A DNA stretch of 64,000 nt from Epiperipatus broadwayi (taxonomy: Eukaryota > Onychophora > Udeonychophora > Euonychophora > Peripatidae): the NCBI GenBank assembly GCA_028023455.1, contig JAQFVV010012510.1, positions 3,077,420 through 3,141,419 of the forward strand, given 5' to 3'. Below the pieces are notes generated by a model. That model saw only the letters and a program-made list of their open reading frames with translations, was not told the DNA's origin and did no database searches. Below, piece by piece: positions 34,365-46,003 of this stretch. The position numbers and the translations under genes were made by a program. Position 1 is the first letter of the stretch; each line of letters opens with the position of its first letter.

Positions 34365-34705
34365 AAAGTTTACTTGTTGGAAGATCATTTCTAGCAAAAA
34401 ATGTAAATGTGTGTTTGTTTCATTTCCACTAAAGAAAATTATAGGTGGCCATTTTTCAAAATAAAAAATCTTTATAAGTTTACATGGTGGAAAAGAATTT
34501 CTCACGAAAAACGTAAATGCAGTCAAGCGTTGGTGGCTGAGTGGTCAGCACAGCTGCCTTACAAGCAGTTATCCCAGGTTTGCTTCCTGGCCGATGCTTT
34601 GATACACGAAAAAAAATAATAAATGCATGTTAGTAGACGTTTGTATCATTTCCAGTAAATAAAGTTATAGGTTGCCTTTTTCAAAATAAATATTGCCGGA
34701 CAAGT
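34365..34705. repeat. Tandem duplication of about 115 bp interrupted by a SINE
   Basis: Two units share GTTTACTTGTTGGAAGATCA-like heads, TTTCTAGCAAAAAATGTAAA, TTTCATTTCCACTAAAGAAA and TTATAGGTGGCCATTTTTCA. The first runs from about 34368 to 34470. The second starts near 34477, is split by the SINE at 34522-34619, and resumes at 34620. The uninterrupted first unit shows the empty target site. Confidence 0.75.
34522..34619 (+). mobile_element. tRNA-derived SINE in a tandem unit
   Basis: GTCAAGCGTTGGTGGCTGAG, GCTGCCTTACAAGCAGTTAT and AGGTTTGCTTCCTGGCCGAT give head, anticodon-arm-like and box B regions; a short A-rich tail follows. Target duplications TAAATGCA are at 34514-34521 and 34620-34627. 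It closely matches the 29237 copy but lacks that copy's small duplication before box B. Confidence 0.93.
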
Positions 34706-37700
34706 AAATATGTGAAATTACACCACCTGACTAATTCATATGTACCAATTTTTTTAAGCATAACAAAAATTTGGATACATCATTAAATAAAATAAATTGA
34801 CTAAAATGGGACAAATCAGTTCTTCCTAATGGAATTAAAGTATAATTTATAAGGTATTTAAACTAAGTTATTTTTAGATAAGAATTATATATAACCATCC
34901 TTAGTTTTAAACTATATAATTTTATATACATGCAGACAGCCAACTTATATTTATATTACATGTATATATTGAAATTAATGTTATTTGATGAATAGAAGTA
35001 AATGTAGCAACTCGATTGTGCATAATAATAGTAATAAACATAAAATTGTGCTAAATTGATTTTTTAAACTTTTATAGCTGTAATACAATATGATACTTTT
35101 AAAATAAAATATTCTATTTATTCACAATTATCATCTACAGATAATCTCCCATTAATCCAAACACAATTGAATTATAAAACTTCTATTCTCCTTGTTTTGA
35201 TTTATTGTTTTAATTACTGCTACATAGAAATTCTGTGATGTTATAAATATAAGCTTATTTTATATTTTAAAATATTATACAAACTCATTTACTTATTTTC
35301 TTGCATTGACAGTGCTGATCTCTATCTTTACTCATAGCAAATTATAAAAGTATTGGTTAAATCATAAGTTGACATTGTTATCTGACCTCTATAAGAATAC
35401 AAAACCAGCAGAATTTAAATGTTGAAATGAGATCACAGATTAATATAATACATTATGTGTGCGTGCCTCGTGGAATTCTGGGGTAATGTCAGAATATAGA
35501 TAGAACGTTTAATGGTATAAGTTTGTACAGTATGATTTGGGGGGGGGGGGGTCTTAAACGTAAATTGTGGAATCTCACACATTTTAGAAATCGGATTACC
35601 AGAACAAATCACTTTAAACATTATATATATATATATTGCAAAAGATTATCATTAATATCAATGTGATTAATCAAGAATCTAAGATATTTTAAAAGATGTC
35701 AACATTTTAAAAAAGCCATGATAATTATAACGAATAAAATTATGATGATGTGCAAAATGCACATGATTTAGGCTTCAAATCCAAGCTAAGCGAATCTTAG
35801 AAGTTTTGATAGATCAAAAACAGATTTAGGTTTTTCTGCAGTTGATCAATTTAATTAATCACCTAATATTTTTTAGTAAATGGATATTTGGTCATTATAG
35901 ATGGAAACTATGAGTGCTGATGCATGGATTGTATAAACAACATATTTGATTTCATTATGACATAATCTCACACTCTTAAGTATTGATCTTATGGTTTACC
36001 ATTATTTTTTAGGATACTGGATACATTTTTGTTTCTACTGTGAAAATGCATAATCTTGAAGTAAAAATTTGCTTTTGAACCAATGTAATCTTGATATTAC
36101 AGATGCACATTATTTTTTTAATAAAGTATAATAAAATGTAAAGAAAATCTAGATGAGTACAATACTTAAAATTTAAATTTGATGTTTTAAATTAAAACAA
36201 ATTTTAACATATCATTTAATGGTTTAAAATGTACTTTGGAAAGAAACTGGCTTCATTAATTCACTTATTAATCGTGACAAAGACTTTGATTTTTGACATT
36301 CTCTTAAGATTGCACTTGTATGACCATTTATAGAGATGTTTCATTATTTTTTTAAACTACAAACTTGCATATTAATTAATATTGATTTTTTAATTTTAAA
36401 AAAACCTGAAGAGATCAGTATTTTCAAATAGGCAGTTAGATTGAAGTATTTTGGTCCTGTCTCCACATGTTTGATTAATTTAGCTCTTTGTAATTGATTT
36501 TCATATTATTTCAAGATTACTTCAAGAAAATTTTGGAATAACAAAATCTTGATTTTTAGCCTAGTTTATTAAAGATTCATAATTACTTTTGCACAATAAT
36601 TGTATAATAGTTATATTAAGAAACAAAACTATACATAATTACACCTTTAATTTATATGAATATGTTTTACTTTAAAAAATAGAAGTGAACAAATTTTAGT
36701 GTAACTCAAATAAAGGCAATCACAGTTGGTAACAATGGTCATGCTTTGCGACATTACTTGCTAATATCATTACATATTCTAAAAAATATAAAGCAATTTT
36801 AATATTTTAAATCAGATTTTTATAGATTTATTAGAGACTCACATTTATTCATTTGTAATGTCAATCAAAAAGGTTTTTTTTTTATGGTTTTCTGAAATTT
36901 CTCATTTGACTATTTTCCTGCCCACCACTGAATGACAAAAACATTTTTTATTCCTATTATACATTCTACTTTTTTTTTCAATATTTCAAAATTCAAATAT
37001 GATTTTTTTTAGAATGTTTTTCATTTTTGTAAAGTGTTTTTCATTTTTAATGTATATTTTTAACAAATCAAATTCAGTTTATTGAATTCTAATATTTAAT
37101 AATAGTTTAATCCTAAAAACAAATGTTGACTAATTACAAAAAGTGCCACCAGGGACTATAATGCAAGTGTCACCCTGTTGAAGAATTAAATATGCTTTAG
37201 TAGTAATTAGAAATTTTGATTATGGCTAATTCACAGTATTTGACACTATAATTCTGCAAGATTTCTATGGAAACTCTAACAATATCATATAAGTAAATTG
37301 GATTTATAATTAAAGAATGCAAATTACAACTTTATGGTTTCAAAGAAAAAGAAAAAAAGAGAGAGAAAAAAGAAAAAAAATAGTTTTTAATATTGCTCTA
37401 GGCATCATGAAAGCTATCTATTGATTGTGTCTAGACAGTAGATCAAGATGATTAGAATAATAGGTGATCTTAGAAATAAGAATGAAATATTCAATAAAAG
37501 TGTAAAAAAATAATCAAGTTTTACTTATTCTAATTTTATTTCTCTTTGTTTCAAGAAAGTTTTATAGTATACAATGGGAAAATCACTTATTTTTCATTTA
37601 TACACACTACTTATTAACACTTCATTATTTCCAGAACTAATTTTAGGCAACAGGAAAGCAAGCAACTGCTTTGAATGGTACAATGTTAAGGATGGGTGTC

Positions 37701-37990
37701 ATTAGCATAATATAGAAACAGTGAAGCAAATTTTGAAAAATCAGTAAGATTATGAAAAACAGTGAGTTCGATATAATATGGCTGACATTGTATACATTTT
37801 TGATAACCCTCTCTTGTATGGTAAATAATATGGATTTTCATCATTATCTACATTTCTATATATCTTCCTGTTAGAATACTGCAGTTCTCCTATAAAGTTG
37901 CTAAGAAATTTTGAATGAAGATATAATTTTTTGAATTAAAGTTTTTTTTGTTTAACTGTGATGAATAAGTACAATTTTGTTTCTAATTTA
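34706..37990. other. No gene seen
   Basis: A long AT-rich stretch with a G run at 35540-35550. Nothing else was recognised on either strand; frames longer than 60 codons are isolated and featureless. Confidence 0.5.
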
Positions 37991-37998
37991 ATTTAATC

Positions 37999-39407
37999 GG
38001 TAGTTACAGATAATTCAACCGATGATGTATTATCCTAAAGGCATATCAGTCTGATCTTGCAATTTTTAAGATAATGTCTCCAAGTGATCTGCAGACACAT
38101 GTAATCGCTAAAATGTGTCCGCAGATCACGTGAACATGGTACATTAAAAATCGCAAGATTAGACTGATATGCCTTCAGGGTAATATGTCATCGGTTGAAT
38201 TATCCAGGTCACGTGATAAAAACTATTCAAAAATTAAAATCTTACGCAGATCAGGCAAATAGTAAAAAACAAATAAAAAATAAAAATGTACATGCATGCG
38301 TCAAAATAATTTAGAAAAAACTATATTATAATTTATAAAACCACCCTATATTATGCTCAATTATAAAAAACAGCACGTAGCACTGGAGTTGGCGGGGGGG
38401 GGCCTTTGTGTTTTTGACAAGCCAAAGGCTTGGCATAAACCTATACCTTGTATTACTCTCATAGCTGTAATTCAAAAATTAAAAATTAAATTAAAACGTA
38501 CTTCAATGTAAATTTGAGAATTGTAGAAATATTAACAAAAAATTTTTGTAAATTTCAAATAAACAGCTAAATAAAAAAGATGCGATTTAATGCAAATCTG
38601 CTAATAATGGTGTCACTCTGTATTACTCTCATAGCTGTAATTTTTATAATTGCCAATGAATTTACAAAAAATAATTTGAGAATTGTAGAAATATTAACAA
38701 AAAGTTTTTATAATTGCCGATGAATTTACGAAAAATAATTTGAAAATTATAGAAATATTAACAAAAAGTTTTTGTAAATTTAAAATAAACAAATAAAACA
38801 CTTTACCTGAATTAATGCGAATCTGGTATTAATGGCATCCTTGGAAAAAACGTGTTATCACATGCATTCGGTAAGTTTAAAAACATACTGTATATCCCAA
38901 ATTTGTTTAAAAAAATTATTGAAAATTATTTACACATAAAACGTAATTCTATGTAAGTTTCAGAATTGTAGAAATATTAACAAAAAATTTTTGTAAATTT
39001 AAAATAAGCAGATAAATGAAAAAACAGTTTACCGGAATAAATTATTTACACAATAAACGTAATTCAATGTAAGTTTGAGAATTGTAGAAATATTAACAAA
39101 AAAATTTTGTAAATTTAAAATAAACAGATAAATAAAACACTTTACCCGAATTAACAGTTCAAAAAAGTAACTGTGATGCCGTGGATAGCAAAATTACAAT
39201 AGACAGAAAAATCAAAAAATTTCCCAAACCTCTCTACGAATTTTAAATCTCGCGAGTGAAAAAAAAATAAAAATTGACTCTCTGATGGATTAATCACACC
39301 AGTCACTTGGTTACCATGACAACGTTGTCATGCAAAAAACGTCGATGTCTACCGGAAGGGAAATCGGTAAGTCAAAAACGTCATCGGTTGAATTATCCGT
39401 AAGTACC
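37999..39407. mobile_element. 1.4-kb element with TIRs and 8-bp target duplication
   Basis: The left end GGTAGTTACAGATAATTCAA and the reversed right end (GGTACTTACGGATAATTCAA) match over about 28 bp, both running on into CCGATGA. The 8-bp duplication ATTTAATC is perfect (37991-37998 and 39408-39415). An 8-bp duplication fits hAT or P-type transposition. The first 210 bp fold back on themselves, with the terminal motif TCATCGGTTGAATTATCC repeated inverted at about 38189. The interior has five copies of a GAGAATTGTAGAAATATTAA block (38515, 38678, 38740, 38959, 39077) and two of TGTATTACTCTCATAGCTGT. No transposase frame. Confidence 0.88.
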
Positions 39408-39415
39408 ATTTAATC

Positions 39416-39979
39416 TACAAAACGAATATTTTTTTCTACATTATATATATGCATGCATTGGGTGACAAACTTATAAAACAGCCATTCATTTTTGGGACAA
39501 ACCAAAATAATAACTTGAATATTTTACAATTCAGCAAGATTTACACAGTGTTATGTCTGCTGCTTTTTGTCATAGTTTACCTGGAAGGATGAAAAAATTC
39601 TCAAAATAAAAGTAATTGAGAATTATTAAGGCTCGTAATATCTCAGTATACTTTATTTCAAGCCAATCTATAAGTACATCTATCTCGTCTATAATAACAA
39701 ATGTTTTGCTAACAGATTTTGACTACAAGAACACAGTATTTTTCATCAGGCAAAATGGTTTGCATTAATATATAAGAAAGGTCAAAGATATTTGCAAATT
39801 TATTTAAAATGATTTTTTTGAATCTCTTGCAATTTGTTAGAGTAACATACTCTGATATTTATATTCCTAAACATTACATATTTAATCAGCAGTAAAAAAT
39901 CATGCGATCATATAATGCTTTATTAGCTTAAAAAATCATTTATGAAGAATTAAAAGTATTCATTTTTCAACATGCATAC
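39416..39979. other. No gene seen
   Basis: AT-rich gap between the TIR element and the left LTR. Nothing recognised. Confidence 0.5.
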
Positions 39980-42656
39980 TGAAACAGTAAGGTCTCTTTT
40001 GCAGATCTTCGTTTCACCTTTTCTCACCTACTTCCTACCCTCATACCTTAGTTTGAACCCTAATCTATCATAGTGTGTCTGCAATATGCTTATATACCGA
40101 AAATCCCACCTAATTTTAAACCACGAGCACAATGCTTGTATTATATATATATAACTCATTCCCAAATAAAAAAAAATATTATGGATTATGTATATGTTCA
40201 CATAATTTTGATTTATTAAAAAGTAGGTTATATAAGTCGTAATTGCACACACACTATGATATGCATATTAAAACATATCAAAATTATAAATTGTTAAAGT
40301 TATTTGGTTTGAATCTATTTACAAATATATATTACCGTCATAATATATTTTGATTTAAAATAAAATTCATTTAGTAAATATTCATTTAGTAAATAGATTC
40401 AAATATTGCAATTTAAAAGTAAAATAATTTTCATTTAGTTTAATAAAAGTCATTCCAAATATTTATGTTAAAATAAATGAGGGACAATAGTTTAATTACT
40501 TAATGTTATATAAGTTTATCTAAAAACAGCAGATGTCCACTTAAGGTTTTCTTTAATTAGTAAAAGGAATTTTTAATTAAATCTAGTTTGTAATTCGAAT
40601 GTCGACAGGGAAATTAACAAAAGAAATTAATTAATGTTGAATTCCTTTAGACATTCGGATGATTTAATTACAGCTGATAAGTTCGATATATTTTTTGTAA
40701 TGCTCCAGGGCAGTTCTATTGTTAAAGTCTACTATAAAAAGAAGGGTTTTCTTTTGTTCTCCATTCTAATGTTTCTAAGAGAAATCATTCTGAGGTCTAA
40801 TGTTTCTAACCAAAATTATTGTAGTAATTTGTAAATCTTGACATGACAGAATAGAGCGCAAGAAGGCTATTTCTCTCCGGAATGGTCATATGCTGCCGTA
40901 GACCATCGGAAGTTATCACACAAGGAACCCCGGAACTGCTGCCGCTGCCAAAAATATGAACATTTCCAGATTTTTCTGTTAAATTATATAAAAACCTGCC
41001 GACCATCAATCTACCCAAAATGCTTCTCCAGAGGTAACCCTAAATTAACCCAAGAGCTCTTGTGATAACTAACATGCTATGGCTATTTTAAATTGTTTTC
41101 TGATATTTCACATAACTTCATTATATATTTCTTTAACATGTTTAAATATACTCAACATTTTGCTCTCTATCCTTGGGTTAATATTTTCTATTGATTAAGC
41201 TTTTTTGATGAAAATAAGATGCCGCTATGAAGTCATATTTTAAATTTCTAAATAATTTTCCAATTTTATTATCTTGCAAATCACTCGTTCGAGGGCGATT
41301 CTATTCTTTAATATATAATATAATCACATAGTTTAAAATATACATGTTATTGATTTTAATCTAATATGATAGTATGTGTGAGGTCAATGATTAAATGTGT
41401 CCCCTAATGCACGATTGCATATATAAATCTATGCTTACTTTTTAAACCCGCAAGCATGCATTTTCCTATTTTAATTACCGTGTTCTACTTTAATTACAAA
41501 GTTCATCATTGATGTCGAGAATGTGCGGACCCTTTTAAATGAATTTCTGGGAATTTGATTGGGCATTTCTCTTAATCCAAGTAAAACCCATTTAGTATGT
41601 TTTATATACACTAGTCTCGTATTGCTGGTACATGAATTGGTTGTTGAGACCGCTTTGTTTTACTTTTCCAAGGATTCTTTACATGGTCAAGTCCGTTCTT
41701 TTCGCTTGCAGTTTCCAGGCAGAGTGTGTCCCCAAATGACACACCTGGGAATTAAACACAATCGTCACACAGTTGCTAAGTTTCAGTCGTTCATAAAATA
41801 CTTTCCTACAGGTTAGCGGCGAGATGCCCTCTGTAATCATTCCAGATATTCAATATTGTTTTATTTTTATATTTATTTTACAAAGCATCCGTGACTTAAA
41901 CGTGTCACACCCTCCAACTTTAATAAGTTCATTATCAGCAATACTGACCTCCCAATGTAACTTTATTATTATTATTATCAAATAAATGCTTTGATCACAT
42001 TCCCACTTTGTTGCTTAGTAAGCTTTTGTCCGTGCTATTCTTGAAATCAATAAATATTTTAGAACACTTAATTTTCAAATATTTTCTTAAACTTGTATAA
42101 TTGCTCAAAGCACCTTGCACATTTCCTATCTCATCAAGCACATTATCATAATGCTATTAGCCCGAGGAATAGAATATATCACTTTGCTTTAAAACCTTTT
42201 TGTCATTTATTGGAATATAATGCCCACAATTATTTAATACGCGTCCCTGTCTCATATAAACAGACAGTGGCGTTATATATATATTTTGTATAAATAAATT
42301 TTGTGAAATTGTTTAAAACTAAATTTGATCTCTTATTTTATTTGATTCCTATCACTGACTCGGTCTATATATATATATATTTCCTGCATTTCTTTTGTAA
42401 ATCCATAGACGTTAATTAGACACCCAAACTTTTTTAGTATAGAGTCTTTTGTTTTTCCCTGATCACCAGGCACCGGTCAAAGATTATACTAGTAGTGGCA
42501 TCAGATGCGTTGTCATGTAGATAGCGCTGTGAAATTTGGACTTTAGATTCGAACTTTAGGTTATCTAGAAGGTAACCCCTCCTAGAATGTTCAGTTTCAT
42601 GTTTGGGGTTTGAATTCTGCAGTGTGTTAGCAAGATAGACAATTCTGACTGTTACA
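39980..42656 (+). repeat. 5' LTR (2.68 kb)
   Basis: By eye it matches the right LTR in the high 90s percent. Indels include about 20 bp present only here near 40495 and about 45 bp present only in the other copy near 47200. A stretch at 40850-41040 is much less AT-rich than the rest. Such long LTRs exceed the usual few hundred bases. Confidence 0.8.
40809..41006 (-). other. Short conserved minus-strand frame inside the LTR
   Basis: A frame of about 66 codons from an ATG at about 41006 (open somewhat further upstream) contains NVHIFGSGSSSGVPC and LALYSVMSR. The copy in the other LTR (46799-47011) differs by three bases, all of which are third-position silent changes in this frame. Frames on the other strand of the LTR (41559-41816 against 47607-47864) have accumulated about eight replacements instead. 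Too few changes to prove coding; no family recognised. Confidence 0.3.
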
Positions 42657-42677
42657 TAGTATTTTTTTCCAGGACCA

Positions 42678-42696
42678 TGGTGCTTAACGTGGGGCC
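42678..42696 (+). promoter_or_regulatory. Primer binding site, lysine-tRNA type
   Basis: TGGTGCTTAACGTGGGGCC matches the well-known lysine (Lys1,2) primer site TGGCGCCCAACGTGGGGC at all but three positions, and all three differences are C to T, the expected decay of methylated or deaminated cytosines. It begins 21 bases after the LTR end, farther than the usual few bases. Confidence 0.7.
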
Positions 42697-44795
42697 TTGA
42701 ATATTTAAACACCCACATCCCTGTAGATTTTATTTAGTTAAAACACCCACATCCCTGTAGCTTAATTTTAGTATTTTGTTTCGTATTTAATCACTCAAAT
42801 CCTTTATATTTTTGATATATATATAAGATTTTCAAACTCTATATTATCTATTTGCGTATATATTTCATGTTTTGTTTGATTCGGGCATTCAATTACTTAT
42901 ACTGTATAATCTAAACTTGTCCAAACTTGCTATAATGTGATACGAGCCATCTGTATTTATCTGTATTTATTGTTTCACTTAAGTCACGCTATATACGCAT
43001 GGCGTGAATTACTTAAATATTGTCCCAAGTGAATATTGTGACAATCTATGAATATTTCAAATATTGTATTTTTCTATCAAAATAAAGTTCTATCGGCTCA
43101 ACGCGCAAGATAGCATAATAGTAATTTTGTATGGTAATGACCTAGATATATAATAGGCTATCGTATGGAATTCAAAAAAAAATTCAATAATAAATAAAAT
43201 GTTGTAATCAATAAAAAAATGCGAACGTTTTAACGAGTGCCCGTAGTTAAATGGAATAGTAATTTAAAATTAATTTTGGGAAGCTAACAGTCTATGGATC
43301 CTTTTAATTCTTTAACCGCCTCTTACAAGGCATCTCGTCGACATCTGACATCATTCTAATTCTGCTAGTTTTAATGGTAGAATATTCGTTTGACAGTTAT
43401 TGATTAGGTTTTTAAAAGTTCTGTAAGATGGTGCCCTCTTCCGAATTATTTTACAAGTAAAAAATCAAAAAAACCGCATTTAAAACTAAACAAAGAAGAA
43501 CCTTGTCGGTGATTGGCTGTCAGCCGGCTCTCAGCCGAAAAAGACATTCTGATTGGCTGGAAAAAACAAAGAAACCACCTGATCAAAGAAAATAAAGAAA
43601 AACGCTGAGATTTTCATTTCGAATGTAATTTAAGTATTAAAAAAATATAAAATGAGAAATTAAAATAGTTTTTTAAAAAATATACTAAAAAAACAAAATT
43701 ATTTTTGAAAAATATTGAAGATTTTAGTAAAAATATTTAAGATTTAGCAAAAAGAAATCTTTACTTTTCCAGAACGTAAAATTGAAAAAAAGCGTTTTGT
43801 CAGCACTTTTTTGTTTAGACATTCACTTTATATTTGCCAAAATTGAATATATTTTATAATAAATAAATAGCAATTTATTTTTGAAAGAACTTTCATTCTC
43901 TTTCATAACCTGAAAATTTAGTAATAACTTTTTATAAACGTATCTGAGTTGAATTTAATATTATAGGCGAATATGTTTTAACAATAGGCTTTGTCTTCAG
44001 TTTGTGAGTTGGCCAATTAAAAGATTTGATTTTTATCTCATACAACCAATAATATAATTAGTGGTTAAAGGGTTAACTGGTGACATGGCAACCAAGGGTA
44101 ATTTCATTAAACGGAGTTACTTCTAAAATAAATTTTGTCACCAGGCTAAATTCTTTTATATATAATTTGTTTTTTGTTTCAACGTTTGTAAATTTTTCTT
44201 AGACCAAATAATGAGATGTGAATCGGATCAATAATTATGTAAATAAAAATATATATATGCTAATCTTAAATAAGAAGGAACGAAATAAGTATACCCAGAT
44301 CTAGTGAATGTTTATATATATAAATAAAGTTGCTTGAGTTTAAAAATATATTTTAGCAAAACATTTTGACAGGTAGAATTTAAGAGATTTTTTATATACG
44401 GGCAGTTAAGTATATGTATGTTGGCAGCGGAATTGTAGTAAAAGGGTAGTTAGTAGTGGGGGTTTTAGTGATAAATGTAAAAAGCAGTAATTAGGCCAAC
44501 AGAACCGAGAGGGAGATAGCCGATTAGCCATTAATAAAATTTGAAGTCAAACATAATAGTAATCGCAGAGAGTCAAACAAGGAAAATATAATAATAGTAT
44601 TTCTTTTTTAACTGTATTAGTTTTAGTAAGTTCAACCGTAAAACAGTTTAAAAGATTTCTTTATCAGTGCTATACATTGTGTTTTAAAGTACAGCTATTC
44701 GTTAAAAAAATTTTTTTTTTAGGATATATTAAATAGTTAGCAGTAAAATAAAATAAAAGTCATCATCATCATCGATCACGATAACATCCAAGGCC
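42697..44795. other. Leader region of the LTR element, no gene seen
   Basis: It begins with a duplicated AAACACCCACATCCCTGTAG (42707 and 42741). The TTAA element at 43416-44072 is inserted in it. A T-rich stretch ending in TTTTTTTTTTAG at about 44721 resembles a splice acceptor about 75 bases before the ORF start; whether it is used is unknown. Confidence 0.5.
43416..44072 (+). mobile_element. TTAA-family element nested in the LTR element
   Basis: Perfect TTAA duplications sit at 43412-43415 and 44073-44076. The head is AAGTTCTGTAAGATGGTGCC and the tail GTGGTTAAAGGG. Two CCAAT-type boxes in reverse (GATTGGCTG at 43511 and GATTGGCTGG at 43551) flank CAGCCGGCTCTCAGCCG. It aligns with the inverted copy at 31697-32278 and the older one near 20440. 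No protein is encoded. It inserted after the LTR element did, or was carried by it. Confidence 0.8.
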
Positions 44796-45452
44796 ATGGA
44801 AAATACGGATACTAATGAGGTCCATTTCCGGACTATTATAGAATTGTTTAAGCAAGGTGAAGAAAGAGTGAAAAGATGGGAAGAAGAAAGCCGAAAGAGA
44901 GGTGAGGAACTTAGAGCACTGTACAGACTCCTCCCTGGATGGCAAGATATGGCAGATAAACTCCTGAACCAGAAAGTCGAGACAAATGATTCAGCAAAGA
45001 AGACTGATATACCAGACCTGGGACCTCGAACTCAGCCAACCAAGCTCAACACTAAAATATTTCATGAAGTTAAAGAATGTCCCAAACTTTCTTTGGAAAG
45101 AGTACTTCCATTAAATGATATCCAAGACTTAGGAGATCAAACCCAGCTAACCAAGCTCAATATTAAAATGTTTCATGAAGTTAAAAAATGTCCCAAATTT
45201 TATTTGGAAAGAGTACTTCCAGAAAATGATATCCGAGACTTAGGACATCAAACCCAGCTAACCAAGCTTATCAATATTAAAATATTTCATGAAGTAAAAA
45301 AATGTCCTAAACTATATTTAGACAGGATATTCCCAGCAAATGATGTATGGGACCTAGGGATTCAAACCCAGGTAACCATGCTTACCACCAACATCAAAGT
45401 ACTTAAAGAAAACCAGGAAAATATCCCACCTGATATAGCAAGAATATATTGA
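44796..45452 (+). CDS. 218-residue repeat protein of the LTR element, unknown function
   Basis: The frame starts at ATG in a GGCCATGG context. Residues 1-60 are charged and likely helical (EERVKRWEEESRKRGEELR), followed by LLPGWQDMADKLL. From residue 74 four repeats of 37-38 residues follow, at DLG 74, 111, 148 and 186. The consensus runs DLGxQTQLTKLNIK, then FHEVKKCPKxYLERVLPxND; the last unit decays after TNIKVL. There is no zinc knuckle, protease or polymerase motif, so it is not a standard Gag, although a short coiled N-terminus in this position fits a Gag remnant. It lies where gag is expected, between primer site and right LTR. It could be a captured host sequence or an expanded Gag fragment. 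I recognise no family. Confidence 0.55.
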   Translation: MENTDTNEVHFRTIIELFKQGEERVKRWEEESRKRGEELRALYRLLPGWQDMADKLLNQKVETNDSAKKTDIPDLGPRTQPTKLNTKIFHEVKECPKLSLERVLPLNDIQDLGDQTQLTKLNIKMFHEVKKCPKFYLERVLPENDIRDLGHQTQLTKLINIKIFHEVKKCPKLYLDRIFPANDVWDLGIQTQVTMLTTNIKVLKENQENIPPDIARIY

Positions 45453-45464
45453 ATAAAGGAAATA

Positions 45465-45830
45465 GTGAAAACAATGATGGCACTGGATTTCAGCCCATGG
45501 GCCAAGGAGCCACCTGATAAGGCAAATAATTGTGACAGCCTAAAGCTATAGTTATTAACAACCACTCTGGATTTCAGTCCCTGGGCTAAAGAACTGCCAG
45601 ACAAGGTAAAGAGGCCTGATAATCGGAGACTGCACTTATTAAAATATAAAGGCAGTTATCACCCACCAGAGCCAAGATTGTAGTAGTTTTTTAAAAACAA
45701 CAACAACAACAAAATGGACACATCACAGGATAAACGAGAAAGGAGATCGGATTTAGACAATATTAATCTATTAGATTTGTTAACTAAAATTTTGTTGAGG
45801 GGGGAGATAATAGAAAATGTTCGCTAGATG
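45465..45830 (+). pseudogene. Broken coding-like stretch after the repeat ORF
   Basis: In another frame, MALDFSPWAKEPPDKANN (45473 on) and, about 85 bases later, TLDFSPWAKELPDKVKRPDN repeat the motif LDFSPWAKExPDK, each ended by stops. Near 45713 MDTSQDKRERRSD...LLTKILLRGEIIENV follows. A purine run GAGGGGGGAGATAA at 45796 resembles a polypurine tract but lies about 200 bases before the right LTR. This looks like a decayed continuation of the element's coding region. Confidence 0.4.
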
Positions 45831-46003
45831 GTAGATTTATTAATATGATCCGGGTATATAATTCAGTTTCGTTTCTTCATTATATTTATATCGTGTACAT
45901 TATGGGTTATCTTGTATATTTTGTTTATGCAGGCTTCATAGGTGGACACCTGTTGTAAGTTGTTTTTTTTTAACAATTTTTTTTGTTCCATCACTAAGGG
46001 AAT

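Noticed and set aside
29237-34619. Functional tRNA genes at the tRNA-like sequences
   Set aside because: They have A-rich tails, target duplications, mismatched stems and several near-identical dispersed copies, which is the pattern of SINEs.
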